Positions 32,623 through 42,430 of a DNA stretch of 64,000 nucleotides are shown one piece after another (position 1 is the stretch's first letter; the number at the start of each line of letters is the position of its first letter). The notes beneath the pieces were generated by a model, which did no database searches, had not been told where the DNA came from, and worked only from the letters and a program-made list of their open reading frames with translations. The translations under genes and the position numbers were made by a program. The DNA comes from Linyphia triangularis (Eukaryota > Arthropoda > Arachnida > Araneae > Linyphiidae): contig OZ021722.1 of assembly GCA_963978545.1 (NCBI GenBank), positions 5,460,001 to 5,524,000 of the forward strand. Reading direction: 5' to 3'.

Positions 32623-35589
32623 GTTGGGGACAAATGGATATACCAGCAAGACAATTGTTCCATTCACGTGTCAACTCTACAATGCAATGGTTTATACAAA
32701 ATCAAATAACTGTTATAAACTGGCCAGCCCTAGGTCCTGACCTAAACTCAATGGAGAACCTCTGGTGAATATTATCTAGAGACGAATATGCCATTGTGCG
32801 TCAATTTTACAACAGTTCAAGATCTAAACCTCTGAATTGAACGAAGTTGGCTGTCTCTAAAGTCAGAATGTCTTCAAACTCTTGTTTTGAGTATGTCAAA
32901 TCGAGTTTTTAGTTAGCTAGTTGGGGACAAATGGATATACCAGCAAGACAATTGTTCCATTCACGTGTCAACTCTACAATGCAATGGTTTATACAAAATC
33001 AAATAACTGTTATAAACTGGCCAGCCCTAGGTCCTGACCTAAACTCAATGGAGAACCTCTGGTGAATATTATCTAGAGACGAATATGCTATTGTGCGTCA
33101 ATTTTACAACAGTTCAAGATCTAAACCTCTGAATTGAACGAAGTTGGCTGTCTCTAAAGTCAGAATGTCTTCAAACTCTTGTTTTGAGTATGTCAAATCG
33201 AGTTTTTAGTTAGCTAGTTGGGGACAAATGGATATACCAGCAAGACAATTGTTCCATTCACGTGTCAACTCTACAATGCAATGGTTTATACAAAATCAAA
33301 TAACTGTTATAAACTGGCCAGCCCTAGGTCCTGACCTAAACTCAATGGAGAACCTCTGGTGAATATTATCTAGAGACGAATATGCTATTGTGCGTCAATT
33401 TTACAACAGTTCAAGATCTAAACCTCTGAATTGAACGAAGTTGGCTGTCTCTAAAGTCAGAATGTCTTCAAACTCTTGTTTTGAGTATGTCAAATCGAGT
33501 TTTTAGTTAGCTAGTTGGGGACAAATGGATATACCAGCAAGACAATTGTTCCATTCACGTGTCAACTCTACAATGCAATGGTTTATACAAAATCAAATAA
33601 CTGTTATAAACTGGCCAGCCCTAGGTCCTGACCTAAACTCAATGGAGAACCTGTGGTGAATATTATCTAGAGACGAATATGCTATTGTGCGTCAATTTTA
33701 CAACAGTTCAAGATCTAAACCTCTGAATTGAACGAAGTTGGCTGTCTCTAAAGTCAGAATGTCTTCAAACTCTTGTTTTGAGTATGTCAAATCGAGTTTT
33801 TAGTTAGCTAGTTGGGGACAAATGGATATACCAGCAAGACAATTGTTCCATTCACGTGTCAACTCTACAATGCAATGGTTTATACAAAATCAAATAACTG
33901 TTATAAACTGGCCAGCCCTAGGTCCTGACCTAAACTCAATGGAGAACCTCTGGTGAATATTATCTAGAGACGAATATGCTATTGTGCGTCAATTTTACAA
34001 CAGTTCAAGATCTAAACCTCTGAATTGAACGAAGTTGGCTGTCTCTAAAGTCAGAATGTCTTCAAACTCTTGTTTTGAGTATGTCAAATCGAGTTTTTAG
34101 TTAGCTAGTTGGGGACAAATGGATATACCAGCAAGACAATTGTTCCATTCACGTGTCAACTCTACAATGCAATGGTTTATACAAAATCAAATAACTGTTA
34201 TAAACTGGCCAGCCCTAGGTCCTGACCTAAACTCAATGGAGAACCTCTGGTGAATATTATCTAGAGACGAATATGCTATTGTGCGTCAATTTTACAACAG
34301 TTCAAGATCTAAACCTCTGAATTGAACGAAGTTGGCTGTCTCTAAAGTCAGAATGTCTTCAAACTCTTGTTTTGAGTATGTCAAATCGAGTTTTTAGTTA
34401 GCTAGTTGGGGACAAATGGATATACCAGCAAGACAATTGTTCCATTCACGTGTCAACTCTACAATGCAATGGTTTATACAAAATCAAATAACTGTTATAA
34501 ACTGGCCAGCCCTAGGTCCTGACCTAAACTCAATGGAGAACCTCTGGTGAATATTATCTAGAGACGAATATGCTATTGTGCGTCAATTTTACAACAGTTC
34601 AAGATCTAAACCTCTGAATTGAACGAAGTTGGCTGTCTCTAAAGTCAGAATGTCTTCAAACTCTTGTTTTGAGTATGTCAAATCGAGTTTTTAGTTAGCT
34701 AGTTGGGGACAAATGGATATACCAGCAAGACAATTGTTCCATTCACGTGTCAACTCTACAATGCAATGGTTTATACAAAATCAAATAACTGTTATAAACT
34801 GGCCAGCCCTAGGTCCTGACCTAAACTCAATGGAGAACCTCTGGTGAATATTATCTAGAGACGAATATGCTATTGTGCGTCAATTTTACAACAGTTCAAG
34901 ATCTAAACCTCTGAATTGAACGAAGTTGGCTGTCTCTAAAGTCAGAATGTCTTCAAACTCTTGTTTTGAGTATGTCAAATCGAGTTTTTAGTTAGCTAGT
35001 TGGGGACAAATGGATATACCAGCAAGACAATTGTTCCATTCACGTGTCAACTCTACAATGCAATGGTTTATACAAAATCAAATAACTGTTATAAACTGGC
35101 CAGCCCTAGGTCCTGACCTAAACTCAATGGAGAACCTCTGGTGAATATTATCTAGAGACGAATATGCTATTGTGCGTCAATTTTACAACAGTTCAAGATC
35201 TAAACCTCTGAATTGAACGAAGTTGGCTGTCTCTAAAGTCAGAATGTCTTCAAACTCTTGTTTTGAGTATGTCAAATCGAGTTTTTAGTTAGCTAGTTGG
35301 GGACAAATGGATATACCAGCAAGACAATTGTTCCATTCACGTGTCAACTCTACAATGCAATGGTTTATACAAAATCAAATAACTGTTATAAACTGGCCAG
35401 CCCTAGGTCCTGACCTAAACTCAATGGAGAACCTCTGGTGAATATTATCTAGAGACGAATATGCTATTGTGCGTCAATTTTTCAACAGTTCAAGATCTAA
35501 ACCTCTGAATTGAACGAAGTTGGCTGTCTCTAAAGTCAGAATGTCTTCAAACTCTTGTTTTGAGTATGTCAAATCGAGTTTTTGAAGTA
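32623..35589 (+). repeat. Ten tandem 297-bp copies of a transposase segment
   Basis: Units start at GTTGGGGACAAATGG at 32,623, 32,920, 33,217, 33,514, 33,811, 34,108, 34,405, 34,702, 34,999 and 35,296. Each spans the second catalytic Asp, the Glu motif and the C-terminal region up to SMSNRVF. Copies differ by isolated substitutions only (for example ATGCCATT in copy 1, ATGCTATT later; CTGTGG in copy 4; TTTTTCAAC in copy 10). The period is exactly 99 codons, but stops and frameshifts are shared by all copies, so amplification followed inactivation. Confidence 0.97.
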
Positions 35590-35616
35590 ATTAGGAAAAA
35601 CTGCTTAAAAATTTGA

Positions 35617-35856
35617 ACGTTAAAGAAAAAAATTTAGTTTTCTTAAGACTTTTAGGACAGTAAAATTTATTTTTCAATTTTTATCATAAAGTCTGTGATT
35701 GTATGATAGTATTTTTGTATACTGTTGTTATTGTCTTGATGTTAATTATAATTCAAAATGATTTTGAAGTTGTTACTCAACTTTTTCAATTGTAAAATAA
35801 ATAATAATAATAAAAAAATAAAAAAAACGTTGTCTATAAACTTTTGGGACGCACTG
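35617..35856 (+). mobile_element. 3' end and right terminal repeat of the Tc1/mariner element
   Basis: After the transposase stop comes an AT-rich tail, then AACGTTGTCTATAAAC and TTTTGGGACGCACTG, ending at 35,856 and followed by TA (35,857-35,858). This matches the terminal inverted repeats of Tc1-like elements read outward (CAGTGCGTCCCAAAAG). The matching left terminus was not found, so the 5' part of the element is deleted. Confidence 0.75.
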
Positions 35857-36012
35857 TATATGCACTAATGTAATATAGCCTTTTTGGAAGATTGCCATCA
35901 TAAACCTTTTCACCAAATCTTTTACAAACCCTTATTAGTTGGTAACCCTGCAACCTTGTCACTGCAAATCTAATGAAATGTAAATGACAAAACTATCTGA
36001 GTATTCATGGGT

Positions 36013-36240
36013 TAAACGGTTACCAGGCAAAACTCGTCAAATTGTGGCGATAACATGTCCAAAATAACAATCTTCAAATCATTTATAATTACTATAACAA
36101 ACCATTATAGAATTTCTATAGCAACCCTATTACAAACCGTAAATATTTAGGCTTGACGATACATTCATGCGTTATTTAAACGTTTAAACATATAGACTTG
36201 GCATCAACTGGTACCCGTCTAATGGACTTATAATTTCATT
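36013..36240 (+). repeat. Dispersed repeat R4
   Basis: AAACGGTTACCAGGCAAAAC, AATCATTTATAATTACTATA, TTCTATAGCAACCCTATTAC and CATCAACTGGTACCCGTCTA follow the order of the copy at 28,083. Confidence 0.6.
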
Positions 36241-36348
36241 TGCGATGTATCCAAAATAAAAATAATAAGTAAATTTAAATTATTGAAATTGTTTTATAAA
36301 TTGAAGTATAATATTCTTTGGCAGCACAAAATGAAGTTCAAACTAATG

Positions 36349-36350
<2 letters not shown>

Positions 36351-36395
<45 letters not shown>
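36351..36395. repeat. (AT)n microsatellite, ~45 bp
   Basis: Pure TA dinucleotides with one GT interruption at the right edge. Confidence 0.97.
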
Positions 36396-36401
<6 letters not shown>

Positions 36402-36904
36402 TTACCATTGTCATAGCCATTCTTCAACTATTGCCCTATCTTTTTTATGTATCTTCCATCTTAATCGTTACAAAAGGTAGGAAAATTCCGATTTAGGAGT
36501 TTCCAGATCCTTTCACATAACTGATTTTTAATTGATACTCAATTTAACTCTTTTCACATTGATCTTTCCAGATTTATTAAAATCAATTTTAAGTATTTTT
36601 AAACTTTGTGAAAGGTTTAGAGATAAAATTCTGATTAATCTCTTAACATCTTGATAATAAACTGTTCTTTATACCCTCATTGTCAAAAATATATATATGT
36701 TTAAATTTTGGCAATGAAGATAAACAAATTCGTATTGACCATGCCATTGAAAAACAAAGACAGTCTCCTGTTGGTCATTATGGTAAATTTCGGTCCCCAT
36801 CTTTTTTATTAATCTTTTAAAGGTTTCCAAACAAACAAAAAATCTTAAAACACCATCAATAAAAGATTTTTTTTTTTTAATTTTTTTTTTAAATCACATA
36901 ATTT

Positions 36905-37052
36905 TATTTATAATAAATAAAGGGTATTCTTCCGTTAGACAAGTACCAGTTGGCATCAAGCCTAAATGTTTACTTGTTTAAATGATGCGTAAACTATTTG
37001 CCTAACTATTTGTTGTTTGCTATAGGGTTGCTATAGAAATCCTATAACGGTT
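36905..37052 (-). repeat. Dispersed repeat R4, inverted copy
   Basis: GGGTATTCTTCCGTTAGACA, CAGTTGGCATCAAGCC and GCTATAGGGTTGCTATAGAA are the reverse complement of the R4 words. With the direct copy at 36,013-36,240 it may be the other arm of a ~1-kb inverted-repeat element. Confidence 0.55.
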
Positions 37053-37134
37053 GTTATAGCACGGCTACACTCGATCACTTTCTCACAAGTTTATTTATAC
37101 GGTTACAGCAATAAATTTTTTTAACACAGTCTGG

Positions 37135-37320
37135 TTGGTTGGTTGGTTGTTTTCAGATTATCTGGCGCCGTCAGCAACACGAGGGCTATAATGCGCCGAA
37201 ACATTCGTCATTAGACAAGCCAACATACATTTACAAACACCCATGCCTAACACGGGACTCGGAACCCGCAACCTCGCGGTCTAGAAGCTAGCACGCTAAC
37301 CACTATACCGTTTGGTCGGC
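37135..37320 (-). mobile_element. tRNA-derived SINE, family 1, with perfect 14-bp TSD
   Basis: TTAACACAGTCTGG at 37,121-37,134 and 37,321-37,334 is a perfect target-site duplication. The minus-strand head is GCCGACCAAACGGTATAGTG followed by GTTAGCGTGC. The B box carries the extra C (GGTTCCGAGTCC). The (ACCA)n tail faces left. The perfect TSD makes this the youngest-looking copy in the window. Confidence 0.92.
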
Positions 37321-37484
37321 TTAACACAGTCTGGATGGAATCGTCGGTAGAGTGGGCACTGCGCGCCACGTAACGGCTGAAAAGTGCAGGAGGCGAATCT
37401 CCACGTGCAGTATTTTGTGTTTCAAATTTTATATTTCAACGAAATAATGTGCCAATTTTTTAGATAATGGTTTATTTTGTTTAA

Positions 37485-37703
37485 TTAACACGTTGAGTGC
37501 CACGTCAACCATCGGTGGCTGACAATGTAAAATATTATATAAAACTAAAAAAAAATTATATTGTTTCAAGTAATTACTGAAAATTTACTTAATGTTTATT
37601 TATTACAGGATTATATCATTAACACGTTAAGTGCCGCGTGAGCCATCGGTAACTGACACTGAACTTTCCATTTAGGCTTAGTCAACCACCGGTGGTTGAC
37701 AGT
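37485..37703 (+). repeat. Duplicated TTAA-flanked terminal repeat (piggyBac-like left end)
   Basis: TTAACACGTTGAGTGCCACG at 37,485 and TTAACACGTTAAGTGCCGCG at 37,619 are 134 bp apart and each lead into CAACCATCGGTGGCTGACA or AGCCATCGGTAACTGACA. A 20-bp perfect palindrome, GTCAACCACCGGTGGTTGAC, lies at 37,681-37,700. TTAA followed by a CACGTT(G/A)AGTGCC terminus is suggestive of piggyBac-type ends. A degenerate inverted partner is at 39,550-39,563. Confidence 0.45.
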
Positions 37704-37939
37704 ATGCTGCTGATTTTCCTACACCAATGATTTAACATAGTGCATTTCTTAATAAAGGTTTAAAGCGCAGGAAGTCTTAGTTTTTGAAGTACTATTGATA
37801 TTTCAATAGATAAAAATATTATTAAATATACTATATATCCAAAATGCCCTTGTGAAAAATTGCTTACCTAAGAATTACAAGTCCGAGGTCTGGAAAAGCT
37901 GCGTAAACGTGTGGAATGAATGTCTATAAGCATTTCATT

Positions 37940-39377
37940 CTATACTAAACTTCAACTTAACTAGACATCACTTAGACGATAGATCGTCACAGTGCTCATA
38001 GGTATTTAATCCATTTTGGCGGAGTGAAGACATAATTCTCGCCAAACCTTATAGCCTTTGGTTCTCTATAGGGTTGTGGTTTGGCGAACATTATGCTTTC
38101 ACGCCGCCAAAATGGATTAAATACCTATGAGCACTGTGACGATCTACCGTCTGAGTGATGTCTAGTTAAGTTGAAGTTTAGTATAGACATCACTTAGACG
38201 GTAGATCGTGACAGTGCTCATAGGTATTTAATCCATTTTGGCGGAGTGAAGACATAATTCTCGCCAAACCTTATAGCCTTTGGTTCTCTATAGGGTTGTG
38301 GTTTGGCGAACATTATGCTTTCACGCCGCCAAAATGGATTAAATACCTATGAGCACTGTGACGATCTACCGTCTAAGTGATGTCTAGTTAAGTTGAAGTT
38401 TAGTATAGACATCACTTAGACGGTAGATCGTGACAGTGCTCATAGGTATTTAATCCATTTTGGCGGAGTGAAGACATAATTCTCGCCAAACCTTATAGCC
38501 TTTGGTTCTCTATAGGGTTGTGGTTTGGCGAACATTATGCTTTCACGCCGCCAAAATGGATTAAATACCTATGAGCACTGTGACGATCTACCGTCTAAGT
38601 GATGTCTAGTTAAGTTGAAGTTTAGTATAGACATCACTTAGACGGTAGATCGTGACAGCACTGTGACGATCTACCGTCTAAGTGATGTCTAGTTAAGTTG
38701 AAGTTTAGTATAGACATCACTTAGACGGTAGATCGTGACAGTGCTCATAGGTATTTAATCCATTTTGGCGGAGTGAAGACATAATTCTCGCCAAACCTTA
38801 TAGCCTTTGGTTCTCTATAGGGTTGTGGTTTGGCGAACATTATGCTTTCACGCCGCCAAAATGGATTAAATACCTATGAGCACTGTGACGATCTACCGTC
38901 TAAGTGATGTCTAGTTAAGTTGAAGTTTAGTATAGACATCACTTAGACGGTAGATCGTGACAGTGCTCATAGGTATTTAATCCATTTTGGCGGAGTGAAG
39001 ACATAATTCTCGCCAAACCTTATAGCCTTTGGTTCTCTTTAGGGTTGTGGTTTGGCGAACATTATGCTTTCACGCCGCCAAAATGGATTAAATACCTATG
39101 AGCACTGTGACGATCTACCGTCTAAGTGATGTCTAGTTAAGTTGAAGTTTAGTATAGACATCACTTAGACGGTAGATCGTGACAGTGCTCATAGGTATTT
39201 AATCCATTTTGGCGGAGTGAAGACATAATTCTCGCCAAACCTTATAGCCTTTTGTTCTCTATAGTGTTGTGGTTTGGCGAACATTATGCTTTCACGCCGC
39301 CAAAATGGATTAAATACCTATGAGCACTGTCACGATCTACCGTCTAAGTGATGTCTAATTAAGTTGAAGTTTAATAT
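37940..39377. repeat. Tandem array of foldback MITEs (6 full plus 1 collapsed copy)
   Basis: Copies are keyed by ACATCACTTAGACGGTAGAT at 37,965, 38,187, 38,409, 38,631, 38,714, 38,936 and 39,158, giving a 222-bp period. The copy at 38,631 is only 83 bp: it has lost the centre and kept the outer arms. Each unit is itself an inverted repeat (CTCATAGGTATTTAATCCAT against its complement around CCTTTGGTTCTCTATAGGG). Neighbours share one CAAC...GAAGTTTAGTATAG junction instead of two full ends. The first copy has the extra left terminus, CTATACTAAACTTCAACTTA. Confidence 0.95.
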
Positions 39378-39563
39378 AATCGTAAATATCTTCTACTGCG
39401 ATAAGAAACAATGGCCCTAATATATTTACACAACTGTATCGAGTTAATTTCAATCTGTTTGTAGTGCGCTTAGTATTGCTATATCGCAATACCAGCGCTT
39501 CTAGGAAGCGCCGTAGACTGAAGGGCAAATCCTTAAGAATTCGCTTGGAGCTCAATGTGTTAA
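39378..39563. other. Right flank of the MITE array, possible piggyBac-like right end
   Basis: Ends in GCTCAATGTGTTAA (39,550-39,563), the inverse of TTAACACATTGAGC, which resembles the left TTAACACGTTGAGTGCC. The hairpin-prone AGCGCTTCTAGGAAGCGC lies at about 39,493-39,510. No transposase frame is recognisable. Confidence 0.35.
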
Positions 39564-39827
39564 AACAATTTCTTTCAATTAACTAACTTTTATGTTAAAA
39601 TCAGCCTAAACATCTTCATTTCTAAAAAAATCTATTTTATTCTTCAACTTACTAAAATGATATTTTTTTTTATACCGATCGGTTACTAAGGAGCTTGTCT
39701 AAAGTCATTCTTCCCTATGACGATATAAATGCAATGGACAAACGGGGAAGGGGGGGGGGGGGTAAGAGAACCGCTCTTCTATTTACTGAACAAGAATACT
39801 GCATTTAATTAAAAATTAGGTAAAACG

Positions 39828-40134
39828 TGTGGGCTCCCGATAGCCTAGCGGTAGAGTATCGAGCTCGTAACCGGAGGGTTGCGTGTTCTGTCCTCGGTCC
39901 GCCAAAATATCGGTGTGTACCTAATGGGGGCTGGTGCACATTAAATCTGTCGTGGCCTCAATGTCCTCTCGTTGGTGTGGTGGGGTCGGAGAGAGGGGTT
40001 TACACTAGAAGATTTCGATCTCGTATTCGTCTAGATGCTCAAAATTACGAGACGTATTTGGCTGTGTTAAGCACTTTATAAGTGGCAGAAATAGACAGTC
40101 GGTGGTTTCAAAACAAAACAAAACAAAACAAACG
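39828..40134 (+). mobile_element. tRNA-derived SINE, family 3, with (AAAAC)n tail
   Basis: The tRNA-like head GGGCTCCCGATAGCCTAGCG, then GTAGAGTATC (A box) and CTCGTAAC, is followed by a degenerate B box (GGTTGCGTGTTCTGTCC). The body has AATATCGGTGTGTACC, TCGTGGCCTCAATGTCCTCT and GATTTCGATCTCG. It ends in an (AAAAC)n tail at about 40,110-40,130. The 84-codon ORF is incidental. The head resembles an elongator tRNA in layout, but the B box is too decayed to assign an isotype. Confidence 0.8.
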
Positions 40135-41282
40135 GGTAAAGTTAAGGTATTTTTAAAATTCTAAAAGGTAAAAATTTAATTAGGTTTATCAAAGTATTAG
40201 TCAACTACCATATACAGCCAGTTGTTACAATAGTGGCTTTTCTTTTTAGCCATACCTAGAAGACTCTAAATGGCACAATATAAGGAACTACTAACATCGC
40301 ATTTTTTAAAATTTTCTATCTAAGGATTAATGAGTTTATCGTCTTTTTAAAGGAGTTTTTTGGCCATCTTTAGATTCAGTAGGGTAGTCACTACAATTGT
40401 TTCCAGAAAATTGCTTCTTTTCACTCAGTTCTATCTAACTCAACGAGGATGTGAAAAGCAAGAAAACTTACCGATTCTCGTTAGCTTCAGGATAATTTTC
40501 AATGGAACAGCAAAAAAAAAAGTACTTCCTTTTATGAGAAAGAGAAGCAACTATAATAAAGTGTATAAGGCATTTTTATACACCAATTTAAACTGGTTTT
40601 CTACAAACTTCAAGTACTGCAGTCAAGAAAAGAATTTCGAAATACAACAATTCTATTTTTTTTTTTTTTTTCGAACAGAATCGTACCAATCTCCCTGTTG
40701 CCAAAGTTAGATAGCTAATGTTTCTTACCAAACGATATTTTAACGTAACAATAAATTTTTATAAAATGACTTTAGTTCATGATTTTTGTGTAAACTTATA
40801 TAATTGGATGTAAATATATATATCGAACGTAATAAACCCTAATCCAAATGAAAAGGTCCGAAGTTATTCTCCATAAAGTAAAGCCTGTATTTTATCTGAC
40901 TAATTGGATTAAGAAGAAAATCGATGCAATCACAAATTCTTAAAATTATTCGCTGCTGCTCAGTTAATTTATGCATGTTTCCTTCCATTTCGTAAGCTCA
41001 TTTAACAATTACGAAAGCGCAATGAAATTATAAAAGATGCTTTAGTATAATTCATAAATAATGGGATAGAAACGGTCTTTGCTCAAATTAAAAATGCCGC
41101 CAAATGTGAGGAGCGTTGACAGTTTAAAGGAAATGTGTCTTACAGATAAATTGAGTTCAAGCATATTTCAAACGTCTTATATTCGAGAAGAGTATTTTTC
41201 TTTTCCTTCGAGTATGTCACTTTGTTTTGTAATCTATTGAATTCTTAATGAACATATTAATTAATTGGATTATGTTATGACT

Positions 41283-41322
<40 letters not shown>

Positions 41323-42159
41323 GCACATTTTGCCAGACAATGTTTTTTGTTTCAAATATCGCCAAACATTTATATTCTGTCAACTTCAAATTTTCATTTA
41401 AAATATTCACACGTAATAAAAACCAAACTGTAACACTAAGATTAAATTAATTATATTTTACCACAATCGTGAAATTCTGATTATAAATTAAGAATTATCA
41501 AAACGATGTGGTGAGTATGAAAAGTATAGTAAGTCATTTATAATAATAATTAGAATAATAATATGACAAAGATTATTTTAATATTATATTATATTATATT
41601 ATATTGCAGTTTTAATGTTATAGCATTTTAAGTCAATTATGTATAATTATTTAAAAACATTTTACCAAATTTTTAAACTACTTCTAATGTGAGTGTCGTT
41701 TCCAAATCAAATGTATTTCAATCTATTACATTCTCATTTCACATTCGCAAGAACATTTAATAAAGTTCATTTATAAGTTAATTTTAATAAGTGGTTAGAA
41801 ATATAATTTATAATATTTCACAAAAATTGCAGTTGAGACTGTTTCAGTATTTTTAAATACATTTTTTCGAAAACCATAGTTCTTCGAGAAAAATAATTTT
41901 ATTGTACTAATTATAATACTAAAAAAATATATATTTATTTATATTTAGTTTAACATTCCAGTCTTTAAAATACACCCAAATTAACACCAGTTGTCTCAAC
42001 ACTAAATCATTTAATAAGTATCAATTTACCTAGAAATTAATTGCCTAAGAAAATCAGGTAAGTGCTGGTACTATTCCTATTTTTGAGACACGCTTAGGAC
42101 TAAAACAATTCTAATAAGTAATAATTTTAACTACTTTAACTTCAATTTCGTACGTTTGC
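40135..42159. other. AT-rich spacer with poly-A and (ATATT)n
   Basis: A 35-bp poly-A lies at 41,287-41,321 and an (ATTAT)n microsatellite at about 41,580-41,605. A more balanced stretch at 40,900-41,060 (ATCGATGCAATCACAAATTC, TTAATTTATGCATG) is the only non-monotonous part. No gene supported. Confidence 0.55.
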
Positions 42160-42430
42160 TGCAGGAAAATCTTCGGAGGGCTAATTAACTCACTTTCAGT
42201 CATTCAATCCAACTGAAACTTGGTAGATAGACTCATTGTAAATGACTGTCACTAAAACGAAGAATTTGCTACGTTTCTATTGCCGTTTCGACGGACTAAT
42301 TAAAAAAAAACTTGCAGTCATCAGTGAATCAAATCAGTGTTGATGATCTGAGTTTAGGAGAAAAATATCAAATTACCAAGTTTTGGGAGCTAGTCTATGG
42401 AACGGAATGCGTGTTTTCTTCGTAGTGGTC
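42160..42430 (+). repeat. Dispersed repeat R5
   Basis: ATCTTCGGAGGGCTAATTAA, CAATCCAACTGAAACTTGGT, ATAGACTCATTGTAAATGAC and TGTCACTAAAACG correspond to R5 at 6640 and 51,955-52,345. Confidence 0.5.

Larger units (their letters stand above)
31560..35616 (+). pseudogene. Tc1/mariner (DD34E) transposase pseudogene with internal tandem expansion
   Basis: Encoded a Tc1-type DDE transposase, the enzyme that excises and reinserts the element at TA sites. Recognisable parts in order are RRSDR near 31,600, ALFSDEKNFNLDG (first catalytic Asp codon 31,752-31,754), GGGLLMVWGAFSYNG (about 32,490), YQQDN (second Asp 32,650-32,652), INWPALGPDLNSMENLW (Glu codon 32,754-32,756) and the C-terminus SMSNRVFEVIRKNCLKI, stop 35,614-35,616. 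Asp to Glu spacing is 104 bases, one base short of the 34-residue gap. Several stops and frameshifts, a 635-bp insertion (31,781-32,415) and a ten-fold 297-bp duplication make it dead. The N-terminal DNA-binding region is largely lost. Confidence 0.88.

Noticed and set aside
39828..39905. Functional tRNA gene (tRNA-like head with CTCGTAAC loop region)
   Set aside because: The B box is degenerate, and the head is continuous with a SINE body and (AAAAC)n tail.
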